Shown here: positions 1-6,759 of the stretch, in pieces | Layout: each line of letters starts with the position of its first letter | Position numbering within the stretch: position 1 is the stretch's first letter | Assembly (NCBI GenBank): GCA_040756085.1 | Contig: JBFMAE010000159.1 | Span: 1 to 14,947, forward strand | DNA length: 14,947 nucleotides | Reading direction: 5' to 3' | Source of the DNA: JBFMAE01 sp040756085 | GTDB taxonomy: Bacteria > Desulfobacterota > BSN033 > UBA1163 | Position numbers and translations under genes: made by a program | Notes under the pieces: generated by a model | The model's input: the letters and a program-made list of their open reading frames with translations, nothing else | What the model was told of the DNA's origin: nothing | The model's database searches: none

Positions 1-89
1 TTCACCTCCTGGAAGCCGGTCTCTAAGGCATCCAAGACCTCATCCACCGAAAGAAGTTCTTCCAGGTCTTTCTTATTCAGTATAAGCAT
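1..89 (-). CDS. Ornithine cyclodeaminase/mu-crystallin family protein, N-terminal fragment
   Basis: Only the first 29 codons lie in the window; the gene runs off the left edge. The peptide starts MLILNKKDLEELLSVDEVL and continues with DALETGFQEV, the usual opening of the OCD/mu-crystallin family (a short beta strand ending in the N-terminal helix that places the dimerisation domain). Family members are NAD(P)-dependent enzymes acting on amino or imino acids: ornithine cyclodeaminase, alanine dehydrogenase, pyrroline-2-carboxylate or ketimine reductase. The ATG is at 89-87, with an AAGGAG-type ribosome binding site about 12 bases upstream (near 102-107). It is the last visible gene of the leftward cluster that includes an FAD amino-acid-oxidase-like gene, which fits amino- or imino-acid chemistry. 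The exact activity cannot be told from 29 residues. Confidence 0.72.
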   Translation of the reverse strand, partial: MLILNKKDLEELLSVDEVLDALETGFQEV

Positions 90-105
90 AGGTCTCTTTA
101 ACTCC

Positions 106-126
106 TTCGTCCATCGTCTATCGTCC
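106..126. repeat. Heptad-periodic micro-array (ATCGTCY x3)
   Basis: Three consecutive 7-base words, TTCGTCC, ATCGTCT and ATCGTCC, lie at 106-112, 113-119 and 120-126. They sit between the ribosome binding site of the leftward OCD-family gene and a large palindrome. The same 7-base periodicity with other words recurs in four more gaps of this window. Confidence 0.6.
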
Positions 127-128
127 CA

Positions 129-177
129 TAACCCCCCTTCATCCCCCCTTAATTTAAGGGGGGATGAAGGGGGGTTA
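129..177. repeat. Perfect 24-bp-arm palindrome (C6/G6 family)
   Basis: Positions 129-152 are the exact reverse complement of 154-177, with a single T (153) at the centre. Each arm contains two runs of six C (or G) separated by a short spacer. It lies just past the stop codon (191-189) of the leftward FAD oxidoreductase gene. It could act as a transcription attenuator, an mRNA 3' stabiliser or a REP-like element, but there is no clear U-run of a classical terminator. A related palindrome with the same two C6 runs lies after the usp gene at 8412-8473. Confidence 0.8.
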
Positions 178-188
178 GTGCCCTTCGT

Positions 189-1394
189 TTAGACTACCTC
201 TTCCTCCAGAACCTTTTCCTCCCTCAGAATTCGTTCATAACTCAACGGACTGACATCCACTGTCTCATATTGTCCAAGACGAATCAACTCGGACAAAACC
301 TTCCCTACAGCAGGTGCCTGCTGGAATCCATGGCCGCTGAAACCCACCGCCATAAAAAAACCGTGGACTTCTGGATGCTCCCCGATCATCGCATTATGAT
401 CCCACTGGTTTATCTCATAGAGGCCAGCCCACCCCCTGATCAATCTCAGTTCATTGAATAGGGGAACTCGATGAGCAATCAGAGGCCAGAGGACGTCATT
501 GAAATAATTCCGATCCCATTCGAAGTTGAATCCCGGAGGCTCTTCCAATCGGGACTTTCCGGTGAGGATGAGACGGCCCGTTTCATGAAGAAAGTAAACT
601 CCTGAAGGATCGATGACCAAAGGAAGATCATACTCGAAAGGTCGAGGCGGTTTAAAAAGATAGACGTTTCGTCGGACAGGGATTACAGGAATCTCTATCC
701 CCGCCATTCTTCCAACCTCTCCCGCATAGGGACCAGCAGTATTTACAATGATGGAAGAGAAATTGGTGTTTCCATCTTTTGTCTTAACCCCCTCGAGACG
801 ATTCCCTTTCCTTAGAATCTCCACCACCTCCTGATCGATATACTGAACACCGAGGTGTTTGGCCTTCCTCAGGAACCCTTGGAGCACCCCGTGCGGATCC
901 ATGTATCCATCTCCTGGAGAAAAAGAGGATCCCACGATCTCCTCAGTGTTGAGGTCAGGAATGATTCGAAGGGTTTCATCGACGCTGAGGAGCTGAGTCT
1001 CCACTCCAATAGATTTCTGGAAAGCTTGATGCTTGACGAGAAGATGCCAGTTCTTTTCATTACCCAGGAACAGGTACCCCCTGGGTTTAAAATCGATCTC
1101 TGGCCGCTCACCTCCTATTTCCATTCTTTCACTAAACTCCCGGTAAAAAGCGAGGCTATATTGGGAGAGGCGGACATTCACTTCGGTGCTGAACTGTCTC
1201 CGGATGCCTCCTACACTCAGGGTCGTGGAGGCCCGCTCGTAGGAAGGGTCCTTTTCGAAAACAGCAATTCGGCCTCCAAATCCATCATTGGCCAGATGGA
1301 AGGCAATGCTCGATCCCATCACCCCACCGCCTACAATAATAATGTCAAATGATTGGTTTCCAGAGGTATAATTTGATCCATTTCTTTGTGTCAT
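189..1394 (-). CDS. FAD-dependent oxidoreductase, DAO/sarcosine-oxidase-beta superfamily, FOXRED1-like
   Basis: A 401-residue flavoprotein of the D-amino-acid oxidase fold, which usually oxidises a C-N bond of an amino acid. The N-terminal Rossmann motif VGGGVMGSS (about 21-29) is followed by the ribose-binding acid E47 at the end of the second strand. The STTLSVGGIRRQFS segment (about 57-69) and the C-terminal GFSGHGFQQAPAVG motif (351-364) resemble the FOXRED1 branch, and the tail around VDVSPLSYERI also matches what I recall of FOXRED1. No signal peptide or membrane segment is seen. The ATG at 1394 has GAGG seven bases upstream. AT-rich sequence with two TATAAT-like hexamers lies at about 1424-1437, so it may have its own promoter as well as being read from the upstream genes. 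The substrate is unknown; sarcosine, dimethylglycine, proline or another secondary amine are family options. Confidence 0.85.
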   Translation of the reverse strand: MTQRNGSNYTSGNQSFDIIIVGGGVMGSSIAFHLANDGFGGRIAVFEKDPSYERASTTLSVGGIRRQFSTEVNVRLSQYSLAFYREFSERMEIGGERPEIDFKPRGYLFLGNEKNWHLLVKHQAFQKSIGVETQLLSVDETLRIIPDLNTEEIVGSSFSPGDGYMDPHGVLQGFLRKAKHLGVQYIDQEVVEILRKGNRLEGVKTKDGNTNFSSIIVNTAGPYAGEVGRMAGIEIPVIPVRRNVYLFKPPRPFEYDLPLVIDPSGVYFLHETGRLILTGKSRLEEPPGFNFEWDRNYFNDVLWPLIAHRVPLFNELRLIRGWAGLYEINQWDHNAMIGEHPEVHGFFMAVGFSGHGFQQAPAVGKVLSELIRLGQYETVDVSPLSYERILREEKVLEEEVV

Positions 1395-1559
1395 AAAGTA
1401 ACCTCAAATCGTGAGAGGAGCATATTATAATTATAAAAAAGGCAATCGGGTTTAACGATCCGAATTGATTGACCATCTTCTCAGAAATTTTACGGAACCG
1501 TGCTTCACAATATCCAAGAACCTTTAGGCTATGGCTCCAGGAAGAGATCCAATAAAACA
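1395..1559 (-). promoter_or_regulatory. AT-rich leader before the FAD oxidoreductase gene, possible promoter
   Basis: A 165-base gap between the MoaD-like gene and the downstream oxidoreductase gene. On the minus strand it contains two overlapping TATAAT hexamers at about 1424-1437, some 30-45 bases before the start codon, after an AT-rich run. No convincing -35 box at 17-base spacing is visible. A frame open across the gap encodes nothing recognisable. The promoter call is tentative. Confidence 0.25.
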
Positions 1560-1778
1560 TTAACCTCCGGACAATATCGGCATGATGACGACTGAATTCT
1601 CATCTTCGATCACACTGTCAAGATTGCCTACTTTCTCATCGATGAGAATAATGACATTCTCTTCAGGAAAGGGGGAAGGTAGAATCTTCCTCAATGGCGT
1701 GGGTTTGTCTAAAACCAAATTTTTTCCCCGAGCGCCGGCAATTCCTGCCAGGTAGCCCAAGAACTTTAGCTCAGCCAA
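1560..1778 (-). CDS. MoaD/ThiS-like sulfur-carrier protein linked to the tungsten enzyme
   Basis: A 72-residue protein ending in SGG, the C-terminal Gly-Gly that is adenylated and thiocarboxylated in MoaD and ThiS proteins. The pattern of an N-terminal KFLGYLA strand and a C-terminal VVIMPILSGG strand is that of a ubiquitin-like beta-grasp fold. MoaD supplies sulfur for the dithiolene of molybdopterin, the ligand of Mo and W. The start is a TTG at 1778 separated by one base from the stop of the aldehyde oxidoreductase gene. An in-frame TGA lies just upstream, so no ATG start is available, and GGAG lies about 13 bases before the TTG. Such tight linkage suggests translational coupling. Small MoaD-like genes are commonly found beside AOR-family genes, so it probably serves the pterin of the neighbouring enzyme. 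Confidence 0.8.
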   Translation of the reverse strand: MAELKFLGYLAGIAGARGKNLVLDKPTPLRKILPSPFPEENVIILIDEKVGNLDSVIEDENSVVIMPILSGG

Positions 1779-1779
1779 C

Positions 1780-3591
1780 TTAACTGATCATCTCCTTTGA
1801 AACCTCTTGCAGCCCAAGATGGTCCAAGGTTTCTTGAGTGGGAATTCCATTCTTATCCCACCCTCTAAGCTCATAGTACCATGAAAGCATCTGATCATAT
1901 TTTTCCCTGTCGAGCTTCACCCCTTTCATCTTTCCCTGAAAATGGGGTTCCTCAAACCAGCGATCGGGTGGATAGTCCCACTTCCTGCCAAATTGAGGAA
2001 TCTCTCTTTTCCAGTAAGCCCGGATGAGGTTATAAATGCGGTCCCCGATTTTATAAAGATCTTCCCAACTCATATGATTCCCTGTAATGGCTTCCAGATA
2101 TTCCGTGTACCAGTCAAGTCCAAAACTAACCTCTACCCAGGGAAGTCGGCATACAGTTGCAGATTCAAAAAAACCTCCCCTCAATCTTTGAAGCTCAATG
2201 AGTTTCTCGACCTTTTCCTTGCTATAAGAAAAACGATCAGTCGATATTTCCCATGCGATAATCCAGGCGTCTTTATGACTAGCCCCAATCGGGGAGGTTC
2301 CAAAGGAAAGGGCCATTCCAGGGCAGGCATGGCAATTATAGGCTGAGACCTCCAGTCCCTTTACCTGCATTGCCCACCGATGGGAATCTTTCCCGATAAT
2401 CTCTGAAGCGCCTCGAACTCCGTTGGAAACAAGCTTCCCCAGCCCTTCTCCTTTTCCAATCTCTTGGATCAGTTTCTGGGCCGCTTTAAAGTCTCCCCAA
2501 CCTATCCCTTCCAGAATTAATCCCTTTTCCGAGGCTTCCATAAGAAATCCAATGCAACTCCCCAAGGAAATCGTATCCAGACCCCACTCGTCGGCCATCC
2601 GGTTTAAAAGTGCAACCTGTCTCAAATCCTTCATGCCAATATTCGGCCCAAGCATCCCCACATTCTCATAATCCAACTCAGATGGAACATTGCTCGAATC
2701 CTTGACAATATTTCCACACTGCATATTGCACATGGGGCATCCCTTGCGATCCACCTTAAGCTTTTCAAGCATATATCCATCAAGTTGTTTTGAGTATTCA
2801 AAGAGACCCTCTCTGAAATTGTAGGTGGGAAGGCAGGCATTTTCATTACACCATTCAAAGGCCTGCATGGTCCCCTGTCTTGTCCAGAAATTGTAATTAT
2901 TTTTTGCCTCGATGTCTTCATACCCTTTTTTTGCGATTTCTTTCAGTCTGATATCGTCAAAGTTGGGAACATTCCCTGTCCCTTTGATCACAAGGGCCTT
3001 AAGATTCTTCGATCCCATCACAGCACCCATCCCAGGCCGCCCGCCCGCCCTTCCTTTCTGAGACATAACGTTTGAAATACGGACCAGGTTCTCCCCGGCA
3101 GGGCCGATCAGAAGGATTCCCGAGTTCCTTCCGTGTCTTTTCTCGAGAAGATCTTGGGCCTCAAACGTACTCCTCCCCCAGAGGTCAGAAGCCTCCAGGA
3201 TCTTCACGCTTTCATCCTCGATCAGCAGATAGCACGGGTTCTCCCATCTTCCCTCAACCACCAAGATATCATAACCCGCCTTCTTCAGATGAACCGATGC
3301 CATGGTCCCGATATTGCCATCACCATAGCCTCCTGTGAGAGGGCTCTTTGAGGCAATGACCATCTTCCCCGAACTGGGAAGAGATTGCCCTGTGAGTGGC
3401 CCTGTGGAAAAGATAATTTTGTTACCCTCGGAGAGAGGATTGATTTGTTTCACTTCATCCCATAACAGCTTGACACCAAATCCCCTACCCCCTAAGAAAT
3501 CTTTCTTCATCGATTCTGAAATCTCTTCCTTGGAGATCTTTCCTTCAGAAAGATTCACCCTGAGCAACTTCCCAGCATATCCTTTCATCAT
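1780..3591 (-). CDS. aor: Aldehyde:ferredoxin oxidoreductase, tungsten-pterin (AOR) family
   Basis: An enzyme of about 603 residues, normal for the AOR family, which oxidises aldehydes to acids with ferredoxin (or reduces acids) using a tungsten bis-pyranopterin and one [4Fe-4S] cluster. Visible features are the family N-terminus GYAGKLLRVNLS, the GGRGFGVKLLW and TGPLTG blocks, the GRAGGRPGMGAVMGSKNLKA pterin-domain block, the cluster ligands C285-x2-C288-x3-C292 (CPMCNMQC) and the fourth ligand C481 (VCRLPW). Two adjacent ATGs at 3591 and 3588 follow AGGAGGT; the second has the better spacing. A TTG at 3606 overlaps that ribosome binding site and is unlikely to be used. It is followed after one base by a MoaD-like gene and preceded by Fe-S and FAD oxidase genes, which suggests an electron-transfer module. 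The cytoplasmic location and the aldehyde substrate are inferred. Confidence 0.93.
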   Translation of the reverse strand: MMKGYAGKLLRVNLSEGKISKEEISESMKKDFLGGRGFGVKLLWDEVKQINPLSEGNKIIFSTGPLTGQSLPSSGKMVIASKSPLTGGYGDGNIGTMASVHLKKAGYDILVVEGRWENPCYLLIEDESVKILEASDLWGRSTFEAQDLLEKRHGRNSGILLIGPAGENLVRISNVMSQKGRAGGRPGMGAVMGSKNLKALVIKGTGNVPNFDDIRLKEIAKKGYEDIEAKNNYNFWTRQGTMQAFEWCNENACLPTYNFREGLFEYSKQLDGYMLEKLKVDRKGCPMCNMQCGNIVKDSSNVPSELDYENVGMLGPNIGMKDLRQVALLNRMADEWGLDTISLGSCIGFLMEASEKGLILEGIGWGDFKAAQKLIQEIGKGEGLGKLVSNGVRGASEIIGKDSHRWAMQVKGLEVSAYNCHACPGMALSFGTSPIGASHKDAWIIAWEISTDRFSYSKEKVEKLIELQRLRGGFFESATVCRLPWVEVSFGLDWYTEYLEAITGNHMSWEDLYKIGDRIYNLIRAYWKREIPQFGRKWDYPPDRWFEEPHFQGKMKGVKLDREKYDQMLSWYYELRGWDKNGIPTQETLDHLGLQEVSKEMIS

Positions 3592-3640
3592 GGAACCTCC
3601 TCTCAAGGCATTTCTTTCTACTAATATAATCTTCTAAGTA

Positions 3641-4729
3641 TCAACCCGTCAACGACATATCCAGTAAGTCCCAAAGAGTACGAACATCAATAAATCGGTC
3701 GATTTCGTTGGTTAACCTGCCAGAAGCTCGAAGGAGCGTCGATTCACAAGTTGGGCATACCGTTATTATCGTCTCTGCCCCTACATTTAAAGCATCCCTG
3801 ATACGATTCTTAGCAATTTCGATGGAGAGTAAATCATCTACCGCTCTCAGCCCTCCACCCCCACCACAGCAAGTCGAGAAGTAGCGATTATGTTCCATTT
3901 CAATAAGGTCAACCCCCAATTGTTGAAGGATCTCTCTGGGTTCCTCAAAGATCCCTAACATCCTTCCTAGATGACATGGGTCATGATAGGTGACTTTAAG
4001 ATTCAATGGCTTCAATTGATGGGCAATTCCTGCTTCCTTTAGTTTTTGATGAACTGCCACAATCGCAGGCTGGACAGGAACCTCATATTTCTCTTTCAAG
4101 GTAATGGTACAAGTGGGACAGAGGGTTAAGGTAGCACCCTCTTTTTGCTGGTTGAGATTCCTTCGGCAGTGCTCTTTTGCCTTCTCAAACGCTTCAGGAA
4201 AACCAGTTGCCTCAACAAGGTATCCACAACAACTTTCTTCACCAACCTGAGGATAAATGTTGAGGCGTTCAAGGACAGAAAAAATCGTTGATAATTCCCT
4301 TGGCCTTGACCTATAAAGACAACCAATATAAACAGGAATTTCTCCTTCGCGTTTGGAAAGAACCTGAGCTTCAAAAAGTCTACCTTCCTTGATAATCCGG
4401 TCGGTATTCTCTTGATGAGCTTTTGAAGCAAAACCTTCCCTCACCATCTCTTGGCGCATGACCGTAATGATGTCCACATTCCTTAAGGCGCAGCGTGCCT
4501 GGCAGTACCCACAAAGAAGGCAGCTATCCAACATCTCTGTCATCTCTTCCGAAGGTCGCAAAAGGCCTTCTAACAGGCCTCTGGCAACAAGCATCTTCCC
4601 TCTACAACTATAAGTTTCGTAACCCTTTATTCTGTAGACCGGGCATTCCTCCCGGCAGAAACCACAACGGGTCCGATTGCAGGTATAAATATCATCCTTA
4701 AAAACTGATAGCTCCTCAATCCTATTCAC
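3641..4729 (-). CDS. Fe-S oxidoreductase with two CCG domains (GlcF/HdrD-like)
   Basis: A 362-residue iron-sulfur protein. The N-terminus holds two [4Fe-4S] motifs: C17-x4-C22-x2-C25-x3-C29-P and, about 40 residues on, CLLCGYCQARC. Two complete CCG (cysteine-rich) domains follow: GCLYR ... SCCGY ... CPTC, and DPCHLGR ... STCCGG ... CPTC. CCG domains bind non-cubane [4Fe-4S] clusters in heterodisulfide reductase and occur in GlcF, LutA and succinate:quinone reductase E subunits. The protein probably takes electrons from the FAD oxidase encoded upstream. The start is GTG at 4729; an in-frame TAA lies three codons upstream, excluding a longer form. The first cluster motif has an unusual x4 gap where family members usually have x2. 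No membrane segment is seen, so the onward acceptor (AOR, quinone or Hdr-type complex) is open. Confidence 0.88.
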   Translation of the reverse strand: MNRIEELSVFKDDIYTCNRTRCGFCREECPVYRIKGYETYSCRGKMLVARGLLEGLLRPSEEMTEMLDSCLLCGYCQARCALRNVDIITVMRQEMVREGFASKAHQENTDRIIKEGRLFEAQVLSKREGEIPVYIGCLYRSRPRELSTIFSVLERLNIYPQVGEESCCGYLVEATGFPEAFEKAKEHCRRNLNQQKEGATLTLCPTCTITLKEKYEVPVQPAIVAVHQKLKEAGIAHQLKPLNLKVTYHDPCHLGRMLGIFEEPREILQQLGVDLIEMEHNRYFSTCCGGGGGLRAVDDLLSIEIAKNRIRDALNVGAETIITVCPTCESTLLRASGRLTNEIDRFIDVRTLWDLLDMSLTG

Positions 4730-4800
4730 AGATAGTTATCCCTTCTGATCTCTCATAAAAGGTCCTTCTTTCATGAACGATGGAAATACAATATCTTATG

Positions 4801-4821
4801 GACACGGGACACGGTCACGTC
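4801..4821. repeat. Heptad-periodic micro-array (GACACGG)
   Basis: GACACGG at 4801-4807 is repeated exactly at 4808-4814 and followed by the related TCACGTC at 4815-4821. It lies in the 96-base gap after the stop codon (4828-4826) of the leftward FAD oxidase gene, starting five bases from it. The rest of the gap (4730-4800) shows only a short open frame and no recognisable gene. Confidence 0.5.
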
Positions 4822-4825
4822 CTTT

Positions 4826-6298
4826 CTACTCGATCCAACGGGATTCAAATTTCTTCCCTGGATTCATGATGTTTTTAGGATCAAAAATCTCTTTCATTCG
4901 GCGCATGTATCCAAAAGAAAGCCCGTGCTCAAGTTGATTAAATCCTCCCAGGCGATCGCCGTCGCCGATGTAGCTACTCATCGTCCCTTCTAAACGGATA
5001 GCCATTTCACTCATTTCCTTCACATATCGGTAAAATCGATTGACTGCCTCCAGCGTTGAATCGTCCACAAAGACGGCAAAACTGATCGAAGCGGTGGCCT
5101 TATTGGGCGATTCGTTATAAACGGTCATCCCGAGGATCTCCTGATCCCACTTTTTGGCGATTTCAAGATATTTTTGGTAACCCTCATCCAGCCGACCGAT
5201 GGGTAAACCCACATCCGCAGATCCGAACTTCTTCTGCCGCTGACTGTCGGGCCACTTCTGCTTGAAGGGAATAAATTCCAGACGGTGTTTTGAATCCCAC
5301 CATCCCTCCACCATTTCCCTTTCCTGGATCGGCTGGGAATGAAACTCTTTACTGAGAATTTTTATGACCTTTCCGACGTTGAAGTTGACCACATCTTCAT
5401 CTCCGGAAAAGGAGAGAAACAAGATGACCTGAGCCCAATCAGGCACCTTGGGTTCATAACCGAATTTTTCACGGTAGGTGTGTGTATAAAAATGAAGACG
5501 ATGTCGACAGTTGATATGGGCTGATTCGATGGTGAGGCCGGCAGATAGCAGCCGTTCCAAAGCTCTTGCCGCCTCATTCAAAGATCCGAAGAAGAATCCT
5601 TGGACTTTGCGGGTTTGGGGTAGAGGAATCACTCTAAGAGTGGCTTCAGTAATAACTCCAAGTGTGCCTTCGGATCCGATCAAGAGGTCCAAGAGTTTAT
5701 ACCCTGTCGATGAGAAGGAAGATTTCCTCTGTCCCACCCGAACGGCTTCAACTCGGCCGGTAACAATCACAGCGTTCGTCAGGCAGTCCCTGATCTTTCC
5801 ATAGCGAAGACCAAACGTGGAGTCATTATCACACCCGATACTCGCACCAATGGTGCAGCTTCTTTTTGACTCAGGTTGGTGAGGAAGCCAAAGCCCTCGC
5901 TTGGCAAGAACCTCATTTAATTCCCAGATCGTGATTCCGGCTTGAACTGTGACGGTAAAGTTTTTTTCATCGATCTCAAATACTTGATTCATTCCCTTTG
6001 TTTCGACCAAGATGCCGCCTTTCCAAGCCGCTACCCCCCCTCCCATACCAGTCCCTCCACCAAAAGGAACAATAGGGATCTCATACTTGTAAGCAATTTG
6101 TGCAATTTGAACCATCTCCTCCGTTGTCTTAGGAATAACAACGATATCAGGGAAGTCGGCTGCTTTCCTTTCACTGGGACTCCAGTCACGGCTGTAGGCC
6201 ATTCGATGTATAGGGGATTGGGTGACACGGTTTCCAAAGATTTTTTCCAGTTCTTCGAAAGCTTTCTTTATGGGCACTTTTTTCAATATTGTTTCCAT
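4826..6298 (-). CDS. FAD-linked oxidase, GlcD/lactate dehydrogenase-like (FAD_binding_4)
   Basis: A flavoprotein of about 490 residues in the VAO/PCMH superfamily, to which glycolate oxidase GlcD, D-lactate dehydrogenases and related 2-hydroxyacid dehydrogenases belong. Motifs seen: VVIPKTTEEMVQIAQIA (53-69), the FAD pyrophosphate loop PFGGGTGMGGG (78-88), the RYGKIRD block (165-171), IGSEGTLGVIT (207-217), and the typical C-terminal FDPKNIMNPGKKF. The start is uncertain. ATGs also exist at 6358 and 6346, but neither has a clear ribosome binding site. The ATG at 6298 has AAAGG ten bases upstream and opens directly into the conserved region. It heads the leftward cluster, with the CCG Fe-S protein gene 96 bases downstream, the usual GlcD-GlcF pairing. 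A hydroxy-acid substrate is likely, but which one cannot be said. Confidence 0.88.
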   Translation of the reverse strand: METILKKVPIKKAFEELEKIFGNRVTQSPIHRMAYSRDWSPSERKAADFPDIVVIPKTTEEMVQIAQIAYKYEIPIVPFGGGTGMGGGVAAWKGGILVETKGMNQVFEIDEKNFTVTVQAGITIWELNEVLAKRGLWLPHQPESKRSCTIGASIGCDNDSTFGLRYGKIRDCLTNAVIVTGRVEAVRVGQRKSSFSSTGYKLLDLLIGSEGTLGVITEATLRVIPLPQTRKVQGFFFGSLNEAARALERLLSAGLTIESAHINCRHRLHFYTHTYREKFGYEPKVPDWAQVILFLSFSGDEDVVNFNVGKVIKILSKEFHSQPIQEREMVEGWWDSKHRLEFIPFKQKWPDSQRQKKFGSADVGLPIGRLDEGYQKYLEIAKKWDQEILGMTVYNESPNKATASISFAVFVDDSTLEAVNRFYRYVKEMSEMAIRLEGTMSSYIGDGDRLGGFNQLEHGLSFGYMRRMKEIFDPKNIMNPGKKFESRWIE

Positions 6299-6434
6299 GG
6301 ATTGACTACCTTTATTTGATGGGATCGTATTTTCTGTAAATTTCATTGTGCTTGCCATCCAAAGTTTTGTTGGTGTTGGTTCGGGAAATCAGTTTGAACA
6401 TCTTCTTCGCCACATAATTTTCTTCTTGATTCCG

Positions 6435-6626
6435 CTATCGCCTTTGAAGGAGTTGTAAATCCAACTGATCAGCGAAATGGCAGCTAACGAAGTGTCCGCC
6501 ACTCCAGTCACGGTAAGCCGGAGCCTCCCTCTTACATATCTCTTTGACGTACCTGCAGCGAGGGTGGAAGTAGCAGCCATTGGGTGGATTCACGGGGCTG
6601 GGGATATCTCCTTGAAGTTGAAATTT
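6435..6626 (-). pseudogene. Remnant of oligopeptide/dipeptide ABC-transporter ATPase (C-terminal oligo_HPY domain)
   Basis: On the minus strand one frame from 6626 to the TAG at 6437-6435 reads GDIPSPVNPPNGCYFHPRC, then RYVKEICKREAPAYRDW, then a short tail. GDIPSPxNPPxGCxFHPRC is the hallmark of the C-terminal oligo_HPY extension of DppD/DppF/OppD/OppF-type ATPases. Only about 63 residues remain: the Walker A, ABC signature and Walker B regions are absent. The frame enters a palindromic repeat at 6627, and upstream of that repeat lies proC rather than more transporter. There is no start codon with a ribosome binding site. It is best read as the 3' scar of a deleted transporter gene; the good codon-level preservation suggests a recent loss or an assembly or recombination join. 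Confidence 0.75.
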
Positions 6627-6699
6627 CCCCTCACCCCTGCCTACCGGCAGGCAGGCTTCCCCTCTCCCCAGCGGGGAGAGGGAGGGGGTAAGGGGGCAA
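6627..6699. repeat. Composite palindromic repeat with CCTGCC core
   Basis: A 20-base near-palindrome at 6636-6655 (on the minus strand CCTGCCTGCCGGTAGGCAGG) is followed by a hairpin of ten base pairs, 6660-6669 with 6673-6682 and loop AGC, embedded in C-rich then G-rich sequence. It lies between the end of proC and the transporter remnant and truncates the latter. The 20-mer recurs with one difference at 11381-11400, and in a shorter form at 8436-8454. Confidence 0.75.
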
Positions 6700-6759
6700 A
6701 ATGTTAGAAGAAAATTCTCAGATTTCTGATGTTAGAATCGATATCAATTTACTAAGGGC

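Noticed and set aside
855..1352. A 165-codon plus-strand frame opposite the FAD oxidoreductase gene.
   Set aside because: Antisense shadow of a well-supported gene; no family motifs.
1345..1560. Open frame of 71 codons on the minus strand spanning the gap before the FAD oxidoreductase gene, with its ATG overlapping the MoaD-like stop.
   Set aside because: No recognisable domain, extends into the next real gene, and the GGAGG before it is simply the codons for the required C-terminal Gly-Gly of MoaD. More likely a leader region.
6312..6434. Minus-strand frame directly after the transporter-remnant stop codon, with a peptide containing KHNEIYRKYDPIK.
   Set aside because: It vaguely recalls the C-terminus of a sugar kinase, but at about 40 codons, without a clear start and overlapping alternative starts of the FAD oxidase gene, it cannot be supported.
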